From positions 1 to 33,463 of the forward strand of contig CAMMVE010000016.1 of the NCBI GenBank assembly GCA_946500265.1: 33,463 nt of DNA, read 5' to 3'. The notes below the pieces were generated by a model, which was not told the DNA's origin, made no database searches, and worked only from the letters and a program-made list of their open reading frames with translations. This DNA is from an uncultured Clostridium sp. (GTDB lineage Bacteria; Bacillota; Clostridia; TANB77; CAG-508). A program made the translations under genes and the position numbers. Below, piece by piece: positions 7,260 through 15,053 of the stretch (the stretch's first letter is position 1; every line of letters starts with the position of its first letter).

Positions 7260-8072
7260 CTAATTTCTTATCTGGTAATATAAAAGCTCAAATTGTATGT
7301 TGTGGAAAATTTCTAAAACATTTTCAACGATTTTTAAACACCCATATTTTCTTTCAAAAGGAGGATTCATTAACACTTTTGTAATTTTCTTATTTCTAAT
7401 CCATTCACCCGCTTTAGCTGACCTAGAATCCATTTGCTCTAGATTGGTTTTGCCATCCTTATGAATTAGCATATTTGCACAAGCCAGCGCAAAAATTTCT
7501 CTATCAAACTCTATACCATATAGTTGATTACTTTTAATTTTTTGGGCTTTGCTAGTATTAATGCCTCCAGCTTCTTTAATCATGTTACTCATTGACTTAA
7601 CTAAAAATCCTCTTGATCCACATGCTGCATCTAGAACATAGTCGTTTTTGTGAACGTCAATTATTCTATACATTAGCGAAGTAATATGTTCTGGTGTAAA
7701 TATTTGTCCACTTTCAGATTTCTTTTTATATCTATTGAATTCATTAAAGAAAATCCCCATAACATCTTCGCCATTCCAATAATCAGATTTAACACATTCT
7801 GATATTTCAGAAATCCATTCTATAAAACTATCTATTGCTTCTTGATTTTCAGTAGAATTCATTTTTATCTCAGAATATACTTCAAGTAAGATATCTAATT
7901 TTCGGTTTTGTCTTCTACTATCTTCTAGAGATTTCGCTAAAGTAGAATGAATGCATGTATGAAATGTTTGATAATTCATTCCCTTAAACAAACTAGCTCC
8001 ATATCTTTTTGCTACAAGAGCACATGCTGTAAAAATCATTCTATGGTATAAATTCTTTATTCCAAACTCCAC
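7260..8072 (-). CDS. N6-adenine methylase fragment of the RM subunit
   Basis: The 270-residue middle piece, opening with GTG codon 8072, which in the intact protein would be an internal Val (HVEFGIKN). It carries the type-I-like methylase start FGIKNLYHRM, the GQIFTPEHITSLM segment, motif I DAACGSRGFLV and motif IV NPPF, so the AdoMet and adenine-binding parts are recognisable. The last ~15 residues (IFHNIQFELLYYQIRN) are read out of frame. No good RBS precedes the GTG, so independent translation is doubtful. Confidence 0.65.
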   Translation of the reverse strand: MEFGIKNLYHRMIFTACALVAKRYGASLFKGMNYQTFHTCIHSTLAKSLEDSRRQNRKLDILLEVYSEIKMNSTENQEAIDSFIEWISEISECVKSDYWNGEDVMGIFFNEFNRYKKKSESGQIFTPEHITSLMYRIIDVHKNDYVLDAACGSRGFLVKSMSNMIKEAGGINTSKAQKIKSNQLYGIEFDREIFALACANMLIHKDGKTNLEQMDSRSAKAGEWIRNKKITKVLMNPPFERKYGCLKIVENVLEIFHNIQFELLYYQIRN

Positions 8073-8082
8073 ATGAAGACAG

Positions 8083-8523
8083 TCATTTATTTTTTTTCGT
8101 TATGCTGTATATTTTTTGCTTATCAATTTTATTTTTATTAAATAATGATAAATAGTATTCTTTATTTTGGAGTGTATCCACTGTATCTATTTCCTCATTA
8201 TTTTTAAATACTTTTATATCTACACCATTATATAAAATTCCTATAACATTTGTATATTTAGTTAAAACTATTTTGCAATTTTTTCTTATTTCCTTGACAA
8301 ACTTATTAATATTTAATTTTGAAGCTTTTGTTTCTAATATAATCGCAGTGCTTTCTTTGTTTTCTGGTAAGTACCATCCATCAGGTTTATCTTTCACACC
8401 TTGAAATCCTAACTGGTTAAAAGGTGTTAATTGTCCTACCCTACTTATTGCCTTATCAGAATTCTCAAATTTTAATATTTTTCCTGCTAAGTCTCTTACT
8501 TCGTCTTCTGTCATATCTTTCAT
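8083..8523 (-). CDS. Nuclease-domain fragment of the RM subunit
   Basis: The 146-residue 5' piece. It holds a PD-(D/E)xK nuclease signature, P47-D48 ... E64-T-K66, in DKPDGWYLP and IILETKASK, followed by the strand ILYNGVDIKVFKNN typical of restriction-enzyme N-terminal domains. ATG 8523 has AAGGTG upstream as RBS. The reading frame ends at a TGA just after the A8 run; the last eight residues (ITKKNK and neighbours) are partly out of the ancestral frame. If translated alone it would be an unattached nuclease domain without methylase. Confidence 0.7.
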   Translation of the reverse strand: MKDMTEDEVRDLAGKILKFENSDKAISRVGQLTPFNQLGFQGVKDKPDGWYLPENKESTAIILETKASKLNINKFVKEIRKNCKIVLTKYTNVIGILYNGVDIKVFKNNEEIDTVDTLQNKEYYLSLFNKNKIDKQKIYSITKKNK

Positions 8524-8693
8524 TATTTTTTCACCTTATTGATTTTTATATTTATACACTCTATATTTTATATCACATTTTTGTTAATTTCACAACTATT
8601 AATAATTATTTCTACCATTCATCTAAAAGATATAGTATTTTACTGTTACCATTCATTACAATCTTATATCTTCTTGCCAGTATTATTCCCCTC

Positions 8694-10076
8694 CTAATGT
8701 GTCAATGTTCCATTAGGTGTATTTGTTATTATCAATATATCCTCTTCTTCTCCTGTCTCTGCGTTTACATACACTATAAAGTCCAAGCCTTCTACATTTC
8801 CTTCAAATTCCCAGCAAAGTACTTCTGTTTTCCATTCTGTAGGTATTATTGTTAGTTCTTCACTTTCTATTGTTAAGTCCTTATTTAAACTTTTTTTAGC
8901 CTCTTCTACTGTCACCTTAGGTTCTTTTATATCTCGTTTTGTATGAGAATTTAGATATCCTGATGTCTCAATTCCCAAGATTTCTCCATCATCCAAAGCT
9001 ACCTTTACTTTTATTAAGTCCGGATACATTATTACATCATCTTGAACATATGCATAATTTATTGTAACAATTCCGCTTTCTTTCAAATAATATGTTTCTT
9101 TCATATTTTTGAATCCATGTTGTTCTAAATATTCTTTGGCTTTTTTATCTGCTTCTTCTTGGGATAATATTTCTGCTGAAACATCCCTATTTTTATTCAT
9201 ATAAATTACATGTCCACCTTTTTCTGATATAGATACTGTAGCAGTACTATTATCGTTAAAAGTTATTCCAAAATCAAACGAAGTTATATCTCCTTCACTT
9301 TTTCCATATGAAGTTACTTCTTTTATATTATTACTGTCAAATAATTCTTTTGCCTTATCTTGCGCTGCTTGCTCATCTATATTCTCCCCTGTCAACCCCA
9401 CTTTTTCTGCTCTTGTGATATGCTCTGAAAAAGCTCCATCATAGATAAGGCCTGAATATTCATGAAAATTTTGCTCTAAATTGCTAAAACTATCTTGTGA
9501 AATATTACTTACCTGTTGTGCAAATGCTATAGTTCCTTTGTCTGTAAGCTCTCCCCAGCTTATCCTGCCACCATTAATGTCTGCAGATAATTGATTTAAT
9601 GTATTTTCCAGTTCTACACTATATTCATGTAAATCTTTTAAATTTTTCAAGTCTTCGTCGCTAAGTTCTTCATCATTCAAATTCTTTCTATATAACGAAT
9701 AACTATACTCACTTACCTGATTTAGAAACTTATTTGTATTTTCGAGCTCATTACTGCTAATAGGCAACTGTGCCAAATATGCTTGTGCTAGATTTGCTTC
9801 TCTCCACACATTAGTCAAACTTTCTGCACTACTTTCTGGTGAATTTGTTATTAATGATTTAGCTAAAAAAACTTCAACATTTTGAACATAATCTACTACT
9901 TCATAAAATGCCATATTATATGAATTTTCAGATGCTTGCCTATATTCTGTTTGTTTTTTATAAATAAGTATTGCTAAAATAACTATGATAGAAAATAACA
10001 CAACAATAATACTTAGCATATGTCCTTTCTTTAATCTATTTTTCCAGTCTATTAATTTTGATTTTACCTTTCCCAT
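8694..10076 (-). CDS. ypeB: Spore germination protein YpeB
   Basis: A 460-residue membrane-anchored protein of the spore cortex. In Bacillus and clostridia YpeB partners the cortex-lytic enzyme SleB and is needed to place or stabilise it. Residues about 17-39 form one membrane segment (MLSIIVVLFSIIVILAILIY) after a basic start; a helical region follows, then the conserved YpeB core with NGGRISWGELTDKG, and C-terminal PepSY-type repeats ending with YVNAETGEEEDILI. Length equals the family norm (about 450). ATG 10076 is chosen: the longer start at 10088 directly abuts AAAGGA with no spacer. Unusually no sleB is adjacent; upstream is a divergent lipid glycosyltransferase gene. Confidence 0.88.
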   Translation of the reverse strand: MGKVKSKLIDWKNRLKKGHMLSIIVVLFSIIVILAILIYKKQTEYRQASENSYNMAFYEVVDYVQNVEVFLAKSLITNSPESSAESLTNVWREANLAQAYLAQLPISSNELENTNKFLNQVSEYSYSLYRKNLNDEELSDEDLKNLKDLHEYSVELENTLNQLSADINGGRISWGELTDKGTIAFAQQVSNISQDSFSNLEQNFHEYSGLIYDGAFSEHITRAEKVGLTGENIDEQAAQDKAKELFDSNNIKEVTSYGKSEGDITSFDFGITFNDNSTATVSISEKGGHVIYMNKNRDVSAEILSQEEADKKAKEYLEQHGFKNMKETYYLKESGIVTINYAYVQDDVIMYPDLIKVKVALDDGEILGIETSGYLNSHTKRDIKEPKVTVEEAKKSLNKDLTIESEELTIIPTEWKTEVLCWEFEGNVEGLDFIVYVNAETGEEEDILIITNTPNGTLTH

Positions 10077-10311
10077 AAAAAATACCATTCCTTTCTAGGT
10101 CACATAGTATTGAAATTTATTTCTTTCAAACTATTCACCTCTTCTAAATTATCTGTTTTATATCAAATCTATAATAAAGATTAATTTAGTTTTATTTTTG
10201 ACTGTATGCGCATTCATCAAATAAAACATTTTAACTTTATTGTTATAAATTTTTTATTAAAAAATATTCTTTTTCTATTTTGCGTAAAATTTGTTAAAAT
10301 ATTCTTAATTC

Positions 10312-10341
10312 TTAGACTTTTTTTATTTTTTATGGTAAAAT
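10312..10341 (+). promoter_or_regulatory. Extended -10 promoter of the glycosyltransferase gene
   Basis: TTAGAC (10312-10317), 18-base spacer, TAAAAT (10336-10341), preceded by TGG to give an extended -10 (TGGTAAAAT). It implies an untranslated leader of about 150 bases before ATG 10503. Confidence 0.5.
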
Positions 10342-10362
10342 GTTTTTGATTTATTTTTTATA

Positions 10363-10489
10363 ATGATATTGCTAATATAAGAGATTTGGTTTCGCTACAT
10401 GTGCATTTATTTGGCAGATATATATAGTCCAACTCAATTTAATCTTGTTACTCTAGGATTTTAATTCACCATAAAATTAACAATATCAT
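10363..10489 (+). ncRNA. Possible structured 5' leader of the glycosyltransferase gene
   Basis: ATGATATTG (10363-10371) pairs perfectly with CAATATCAT (10481-10489), closing about 109 bases of less AT-rich sequence just before the RBS (AAAGGGG, 10492-10498). This is the layout of a cis-regulatory RNA with a basal stem. I cannot match the interior to a known riboswitch class; it has no T-box sequence. Treat as a candidate only. Confidence 0.3.
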
Positions 10490-10502
10490 AAAAGGGGATT
10501 TT

Positions 10503-11630
10503 ATGAAAAAAATACTAATTTTTTATGCAGCATATGGTGGAGGCCATTTTTCAGCTGCAAAGTCAATAAAAAAATATTTAGATAATAATTATGATGTTGA
10601 AACTAACATTGTTGACTGTATTGAGTATATAAATAAGGTATTAAATAAAATAACTACTGGCGCATATAAAGAAATGGCTAGAAAAACTCCAAATTTATGG
10701 GGAATGGTTTACTCTCATTCTCAAAAAGGTATACTTGGACATGTCAGCACAAGAACAAATAAAGTTATGGCTATAAAGTTAAAAAATCTTATAAAAGAAG
10801 AAAGTCCAGATTTGGTTATTTCTACGCATCCTTTTAGTAGTCAAATGGTAAGTTACTTACGTAGAAAAGAAAAAATAAATTGTAAACTTGTAACAGTTCT
10901 TACAGATTTTGCTCCTCACGACCAATGGCTAATTGGCCATGAATATACGGATGCTTTTTGTGTTTCAAATAATAACATGAAAAAATATCTTGAAAATTAC
11001 GGTGTTGAACCATCTAAAATTCATGTTACTGGCATTCCATTATCTGATAGATTTTTTGAAAAATTCGATAAAAATGAAGTATGTAAAGAATTTGATTTAG
11101 AACCATCAAAACCAGTAATTCTATTTTTTGGTGGTGGCGAATTTGGCTTGGGTAAAGACAGGACTCTTCAAATTTTAGAAGCACTTATCCACAATTTGCC
11201 CACTTCTCAAATTGTAGCTATATCTGGTAAAAATCCAAAGATGAATTCTGGTTTTAAAGATTTAGTTAATAAAGCAAATGCAGAAGCTAGAGTGAAGGTT
11301 TTGGATTATACGAATAAAGTACCTGAACTAATGAGCATTTCAATCATTGTTGTCACTAAACCAGGTGGTCTTACTACAAGTGAGAGTTTGGCATCAAATT
11401 TGCCTATATTAGTTATAAACCCTATCCCTGGTCAAGAAGAAGAAAATGCAGAGTTTTTAGAAGCTCATAATGTGGCTGTTTGGTTAAGAAAAAAAGATGA
11501 CCCAGATGCCTTTATTCAAGAATTGTTTTCTAATCCGGAAAAGATAAACGAAATGAAAAAGAATTCTGAATTACTTGCAAAAAGAAATTCCACAAAAGAT
11601 ATCTGTGAAATTATTATAGGGTTACTTTAA
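10503..11630 (+). CDS. Processive diacylglycerol/MGDG-type glycosyltransferase (UgtP family)
   Basis: A 375-residue GT28-fold enzyme that transfers a sugar from a UDP-sugar to diacylglycerol at the inner face of the membrane, making glycolipid and, in many Firmicutes, the lipid anchor of lipoteichoic acid. The N-terminal domain begins ILIFYAAYGGGHFSAAKSI, the glycine-histidine acceptor loop of the MGDG-synthase family; ISTHPFSSQMVSYL and TDFAPHDQWL follow. The C-terminal UDP-sugar domain has VILFFGGGEFGLGKD, VTKPGGLTTSESL and NPIPGQEEENAEFL, all typical. Length is normal. A long leader precedes it; galU and pgcA, which supply UDP-glucose, are also in this window (11-19 kb away). Confidence 0.87.
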   Translation: MKKILIFYAAYGGGHFSAAKSIKKYLDNNYDVETNIVDCIEYINKVLNKITTGAYKEMARKTPNLWGMVYSHSQKGILGHVSTRTNKVMAIKLKNLIKEESPDLVISTHPFSSQMVSYLRRKEKINCKLVTVLTDFAPHDQWLIGHEYTDAFCVSNNNMKKYLENYGVEPSKIHVTGIPLSDRFFEKFDKNEVCKEFDLEPSKPVILFFGGGEFGLGKDRTLQILEALIHNLPTSQIVAISGKNPKMNSGFKDLVNKANAEARVKVLDYTNKVPELMSISIIVVTKPGGLTTSESLASNLPILVINPIPGQEEENAEFLEAHNVAVWLRKKDDPDAFIQELFSNPEKINEMKKNSELLAKRNSTKDICEIIIGLL

Positions 11631-11733
11631 AAATATAATTTATTTTAGAAAGAATGAGCATTTTTATCTGTCCTGTTATATATATAAATTATAACAAAAA
11701 TATATTTTATATTAATTAAAGACCATATAAAAA

Positions 11734-11766
11734 AAATCCTCCTGCATATAATGTATTGGAGGATTT
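11734..11766 (+). promoter_or_regulatory. Hairpin burying the ribosome binding site of the 60-residue gene
   Basis: AAATCCTCC (11734-11742) is perfectly complementary to GGAGGATTT (11758-11766), which contains the Shine-Dalgarno sequence two bases before ATG 11769. The loop is 15 bases and contains TATAAT (11747-11752). If transcription starts upstream, the ribosome binding site is sealed in a 9-base stem, a possible on/off switch or thermosensor; if the TATAAT is used as a -10 box, the transcript would lack the 5' arm. No good -35 box is present for that TATAAT. Confidence 0.5.
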
Positions 11767-11768
11767 AT

Positions 11769-11951
11769 ATGAATCGCTTATCAAATGTATCTGGTGCGGA
11801 GCTTAATGCTCTTGCTAACTCTATTGCTTTTTTTATAAATAATAATTATTCTATTGCTGATATAGCAAAATTAATCGCTTTTTTTACTTCAATTGCGGAT
11901 ATTTTATCACTTCTAGTTATAGACAAGGCTGAAGAAGAAGATATACTATAG
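11769..11951 (+). CDS. Small conserved-looking protein, 60 residues, unknown function
   Basis: The ORF could open upstream, but ATG 11769 after GGAGGATTTAT is the obvious start. The product is almost wholly helical and apolar-acidic: [20 protein letters not shown], then [20 protein letters not shown], ending [18 protein letters not shown]. The two half-repeats ([10 protein letters not shown] / [13 protein letters not shown]) resemble small clostridial proteins of unknown role; I do not assign a family. It is not a classic membrane protein. It converges on recR, overlapping its 3' end by six bases, a place where Bacillus carries yaaL-bofA on the other strand. Confidence 0.65.
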   Translation: MNRLSNVSGAELNALANSIAFFINNNYSIADIAKLIAFFTSIADILSLLVIDKAEEEDIL

Positions 11952-12545
11952 CTCTCTTCTGCCCTCTAGTGCCTTAGATAATGTTACTTCATCCGTGTAC
12001 TCTAAATCTCCTCCCACAGGAATTCCATGTGCTATTCTTGTTACTTTTACTCCCAATGGTTTTACTAATTTAGAAATATACATAGCAGTGGCTTCTCCCT
12101 CAACACGTGGATTTGTGGCAAGTATTATTTCTTTTACCTCTCCACTCATAAGTCTAGAAAGTAATTCCTTTATCTTAATATCGTCTGGTCCAACTCCATT
12201 CATAGGAGAAATACTTCCATGTAAAACATGATATACACCTTTGAATTCGTGTGTTCTTTCCATTGCTACAACATCTTTTACATCTTCGACCACACAAATA
12301 GTTGTATTATCCCTTGTAGGATTTGAACAAATTTCGCAAGGGTCCGTGTCTGAAATGTTAAAACATTTTGAGCAATATTTTAAATTTTGTTTTGCATTTT
12401 GTATTGCATTTATAAATTCGTCTGTTTCTTCTTTACCAGCATTCAAAATATAAAACGCAAGTCTAGCCGCTGTTTTACTTCCTATACTTGGTAATCTTTC
12501 AAATGCTTCTATTAATTTTTCTATTGATGGTGAATAATACGACAT
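11946..12545 (-). CDS. recR: Recombination mediator protein RecR
   Basis: A 199-residue protein that works with RecF and RecO to load RecA at gaps. Order: helix-hairpin-helix ([17 protein letters not shown]), zinc finger C58-x2-C61-x8-C70-x2-C73 ([17 protein letters not shown]), Toprim domain from about 80 ([34 protein letters not shown]) and the conserved end [20 protein letters not shown]. Full family length. Last gene of the dnaX-ybaB-recR series, with 148 bases and two hairpin repeats between it and ybaB. Confidence 0.97.
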   Translation of the reverse strand: MSYYSPSIEKLIEAFERLPSIGSKTAARLAFYILNAGKEETDEFINAIQNAKQNLKYCSKCFNISDTDPCEICSNPTRDNTTICVVEDVKDVVAMERTHEFKGVYHVLHGSISPMNGVGPDDIKIKELLSRLMSGEVKEIILATNPRVEGEATAMYISKLVKPLGVKVTRIAHGIPVGGDLEYTDEVTLSKALEGRREL

Positions 12546-12571
12546 TTCTAATTCCTTCTATTCTATAGTTT

Positions 12572-12616
12572 AGTGAAACACCAGGGACACATTTAAATGT
12601 GTCCCAATGTTTCACT
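12572..12616. repeat. Intergenic hairpin repeat, copy 1
   Basis: A 45-base near-perfect inverted repeat: AGTGAAAC at 12572-12579 pairs with GTTTCACT at 12609-12616, and the inner 22 bases (12584-12605, GGGACACATTT and its complement) form a perfect palindrome. Lies between recR and ybaB. Related copies: 12625-12667, 19222-19269 and 29798-29842. Confidence 0.75.
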
Positions 12617-12624
12617 GATTTTAA

Positions 12625-12667
12625 TTGAAACTCGAGGATAGATTTGAAATCTGTCCCAGCGTTTCAC
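12625..12667. repeat. Intergenic hairpin repeat, copy 2 (diverged)
   Basis: Outer arms TGAAAC (12626-12631) and GTTTCA (12661-12666), inner arms GGATAGATTT and AAATCTGTCC. It follows copy 1 by nine bases, so two family members sit in tandem between recR and ybaB. Confidence 0.65.
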
Positions 12668-12693
12668 CGGCTTTATCTTAGAGCTATATTTTA

Positions 12694-13035
12694 CTACATT
12701 AGTCCTGGTATATTATACTTTCCAAGTGATGCAGCTTGCTCACTATCTACTTTTCTTAAAGCTTCATTTACAGATGTTAAAATTAAATCTTGTAGCATTT
12801 CTACATCTTCCGGGTCAACTACTTCTTGTTTAATTTTAATTTCTTTTAATTCTTTGCTACCAGAAACTTTAACATATACTGCTCCTCCGCCAGCTGTAGC
12901 CTCAAATTCCTTCGCTGCAAGTTCTTCTTGAGATTTTTCCATATCAGACTGCATTTTTTTAGCTTCTTTCATTAATTGGTTGATGTTCATTCCACCAAAT
13001 CCGCCCATACCTGGGAATCCACCTCTTTTTGCCAT
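12694..13035 (-). CDS. ybaB: YbaB/EbfC nucleoid-associated protein
   Basis: A 113-residue DNA-binding protein of the YbaB/EbfC family, a dimer with tweezer-like shape. Seen: glycine- and methionine-rich start (AKRGGFPGMGGFGGMNINQL), the long helix MKEAKKMQSDMEKSQEELAA, then FEATAGGGAVYVKVSGSKEL and ILTSVNEALRKVDSE. The start is set at ATG 13035, nine bases after AAAGG; the earlier in-frame ATG (13044) abuts that site. It sits in the conserved dnaX-ybaB-recR order, 37 bases from dnaX. Confidence 0.94.
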   Translation of the reverse strand: MAKRGGFPGMGGFGGMNINQLMKEAKKMQSDMEKSQEELAAKEFEATAGGGAVYVKVSGSKELKEIKIKQEVVDPEDVEMLQDLILTSVNEALRKVDSEQAASLGKYNIPGLM

Positions 13036-13071
13036 TATAATCATCCTTTCTTTTTTATTCCTATTTTGTTA

Positions 13072-14712
13072 CTATTCTACCACATTAATTGGAATTCCTA
13101 ACTCATTCGTCATATTAGAAATTGAATTATTATTTTTTTCTTCTTTTTTTGGAAGGCTATCTAAATTTTCTATTAATTTAATTTTCATATCTTTGCCATA
13201 TTCCATTGAAATTGCTCTTGTAAGTTCCGTTATATTTTCAGGTTTTTCTAATATAGATTTTCCGAAAGCATTAATTCCATCTGGAAAACTTATTCCAATA
13301 ATCATGTCATTAAGTTCTATAGCCTTTGCTTTTAGTAAATTAGAGTAAATTAAAAACTTTCCATTTTGTTTTAGGTTAGTTAACACATTTTGCCAACCTT
13401 TTGCTTCTCCAAAATTAGATATTGCTTGTGCAAAATTTGCTTTTTCAGCTTTTACACTATTATTACCATTATTTATAGCATTGTATGCTCCATTATTGCC
13501 GCTATTATTCGCATTTTTTGAAGCACTATAGCTACCATCATCAGAACTACCAGGGATTTCATTTGCTTGTGTTTGATTTTTATCTCTTTGCTTTCCGCTA
13601 GTATTGGATAACTTCCCCTGCTCACTTGGGATAATCAAATCACTACATAATTTAATTATTTCAACTTGAAACAAAATACTCTTTTGTGAAGACCATTTCA
13701 TATCATTTTCAAGCTTAGATAAATCTGTTATGATATATAAAAGTCTTTGTTTATCCACTATATCTGCCAATTGCTTAATTTCAGTAATTTCGGATTCGCT
13801 GTATCTTTCCAATTTTCCAGTAGCTTTAAATACAAGAATATCCTTTACATATTTTATAATTTCCCATAATAAATTATTTAAATCTTTTCCTTCATTTAAA
13901 ACCACATCTACAGCCTTTATTGCATCTTCTACATTATATCCTAGAAATGCCTTTACAATAGCATGAATATACGTTAGTTTCGGAATTCCTGCTAAATCTT
14001 TTATTTTATCTTCATCTATTTTGCCATCTCCATCTTGCAAGCATCTTTCCAAAATACTTAAAGCATCTCTCATAGCGCCTTCCGAAAGAATAGCAATTAG
14101 CTTCAAGGCATCTTCAGTAATTTCTATATTACTCTCTTTTACAATATATTCTAAACGTTTAACTATATTTTCATTTGATATTTTTTTAAAATCAAATCTT
14201 TGACATCTTGAAAGTATAGTTGCTGGTAATTTTTGTGGTTCAGTAGTTGCCAAAATAAATTTAACATGTGCAGGAGGTTCTTCAAGTGTCTTTAACAATG
14301 CATTAAATGCTCCAGGAGATAGCATATGAACCTCATCTATTATATATACTCTATATTTTGCAAGTGTAGGTAAAAAGTTAACTTCTTCTCTTATAGAACG
14401 TACATCTTCCACGCTGTTATTTGAAGCAGCATCCATTTCTACAATATCCGTAAGTGAACCTGATAAGGCTGCTTTACAAATTTCACATTCATTGCAAGGC
14501 TCGCCATCTTGAGGATTTAAGCAATTAACTGCCCTTGCTAAAACCTTGGCTGCTGAGGTCTTTCCTGTACCTCTTCCTCCATTAAAAAGATAAGCATGTC
14601 CCACCCTTCCAGCAATAATCTGGTTTCTTAGTGTTCTTGTAATATGTTCTTGTCCAACAATTTCGTCAAATCTTAAAGGTCTAAATTTTCTATAAAGTGC
14701 TGTGTATGACAA
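13072..14712 (-). CDS. dnaX: DNA polymerase III subunit gamma/tau
   Basis: A 546-residue clamp-loader ATPase. Walker A at G45-T52 (GGRGTGKT), zinc module C64-x8-C73-x2-C76-x2-C79, Walker B with DEVHMLS, sensor-1 LATTEPQKLPATILSRCQRF with the arginine finger. Domains I-III span to about 365; then a low-complexity Ser/Asn/Gly linker (SASKNANNSGNNGAYNAINN) and a tau-specific tail (FAQAISNFGEAKGWQNVL...). The start codon is TTG (14712), preceded by GAGGGTG at normal distance. SRP RNA lies just upstream on the same strand, as in Bacillus. Confidence 0.96.
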   Translation of the reverse strand: MSYTALYRKFRPLRFDEIVGQEHITRTLRNQIIAGRVGHAYLFNGGRGTGKTSAAKVLARAVNCLNPQDGEPCNECEICKAALSGSLTDIVEMDAASNNSVEDVRSIREEVNFLPTLAKYRVYIIDEVHMLSPGAFNALLKTLEEPPAHVKFILATTEPQKLPATILSRCQRFDFKKISNENIVKRLEYIVKESNIEITEDALKLIAILSEGAMRDALSILERCLQDGDGKIDEDKIKDLAGIPKLTYIHAIVKAFLGYNVEDAIKAVDVVLNEGKDLNNLLWEIIKYVKDILVFKATGKLERYSESEITEIKQLADIVDKQRLLYIITDLSKLENDMKWSSQKSILFQVEIIKLCSDLIIPSEQGKLSNTSGKQRDKNQTQANEIPGSSDDGSYSASKNANNSGNNGAYNAINNGNNSVKAEKANFAQAISNFGEAKGWQNVLTNLKQNGKFLIYSNLLKAKAIELNDMIIGISFPDGINAFGKSILEKPENITELTRAISMEYGKDMKIKLIENLDSLPKKEEKNNNSISNMTNELGIPINVVE

Positions 14713-14757
14713 TATATATCACCCTCTATCTTTAAAAAATGGTGTGAGAATATCTAA

Positions 14758-14858
14758 CCACTCTATGGAAGTTTCCACACAAGAATTACTGCTTATTGCT
14801 GCTTCCTTCCGGACCTGACAAGGTTCACAGGTTCTTGTTGGTCCCCTCCATACAATGG
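14758..14858 (-). ncRNA. ffs: Signal recognition particle RNA (small SRP RNA)
   Basis: Contains the universal SRP loop on the minus strand, GTCAGGTCCGGAAGGAAGCA, with the GGAA tetraloop and the internal asymmetric loops. The termini pair: CCATTGTATGGA (14858-14847) with TCCATAGAGTGG (14769-14758). Length about 101 bases fits the short bacterial type without an Alu domain. It binds Ffh and guides membrane proteins to the translocase. Exact ends are estimated from the terminal helix. An apparent ORF on the same strand is only a shadow. Confidence 0.93.
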
Positions 14859-14880
14859 TTACATTTCTCATACCATGTGT

Positions 14881-14909
14881 ATTATATACTTTTTTAGTTA
14901 AATTATCAA
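14881..14909 (-). promoter_or_regulatory. Sigma-A promoter of the SRP RNA
   Basis: Minus strand TTGATA (14909-14904), 17-base spacer, TATAAT (14886-14881), giving a start near 14874. dnaX, ybaB and recR could be read from it by continuation through the SRP RNA. Confidence 0.7.
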
Positions 14910-15053
14910 GAGTTATTTGCAAATTTGCTATTATCAGCTTGCTATTTAAATGTCTATATAAATTTAAAACTCATGCAGTGAGATTCTAATTAAAAATTTT
15001 CACTTTCTGTTACTCATTTTTCTAAAGAACATCATTTAGTAACTTTGCCAAAG

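Larger units (their letters stand above)
6745..8523 (-). pseudogene. Broken fused nuclease-methyltransferase (BcgIA-like RM subunit)
   Basis: Three ORFs join into one protein of about 592 residues: an N-terminal PD-(D/E)xK nuclease, a central N6-adenine methylase and a C-terminal arm, the layout of BcgI-type A subunits (about 640 residues). Three lesions separate them. (1) A run of eight A on the minus strand (8090-8097) puts translation out of frame; with seven A the reading continues ITKKINDCLHVEFGIKN. (2) One base is missing in the AAATTTT run near 7305-7312; restoring it gives VLENFPQHTI. (3) Two codons further, TGA (7290-7288) interrupts the frame before AFILPDKKLEKDKSD. The methylase SAM loop also reads DAACGSRGF where G is usual in place of R. 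With two indels and a stop this is very probably inactive, although lesion 1 alone could be phase-variable. Confidence 0.82.

Noticed and set aside
8613-8656. TACCATTCAT direct repeat (8613-8622, 8647-8656) as a small CRISPR or att site
   Set aside because: Only two 10-base copies, with no spacer regularity and no integrase beside them.
11674-11696. TGTTATA/TATAACA hairpin after the glycosyltransferase gene as terminator
   Set aside because: All-AT stem apart from one G-C pair and no T tract on the plus strand.
14719-14922. 67-codon minus-strand ORF
   Set aside because: It overlies the SRP RNA and its promoter; the conserved GGAAGGAAGCA loop shows this is an RNA gene.
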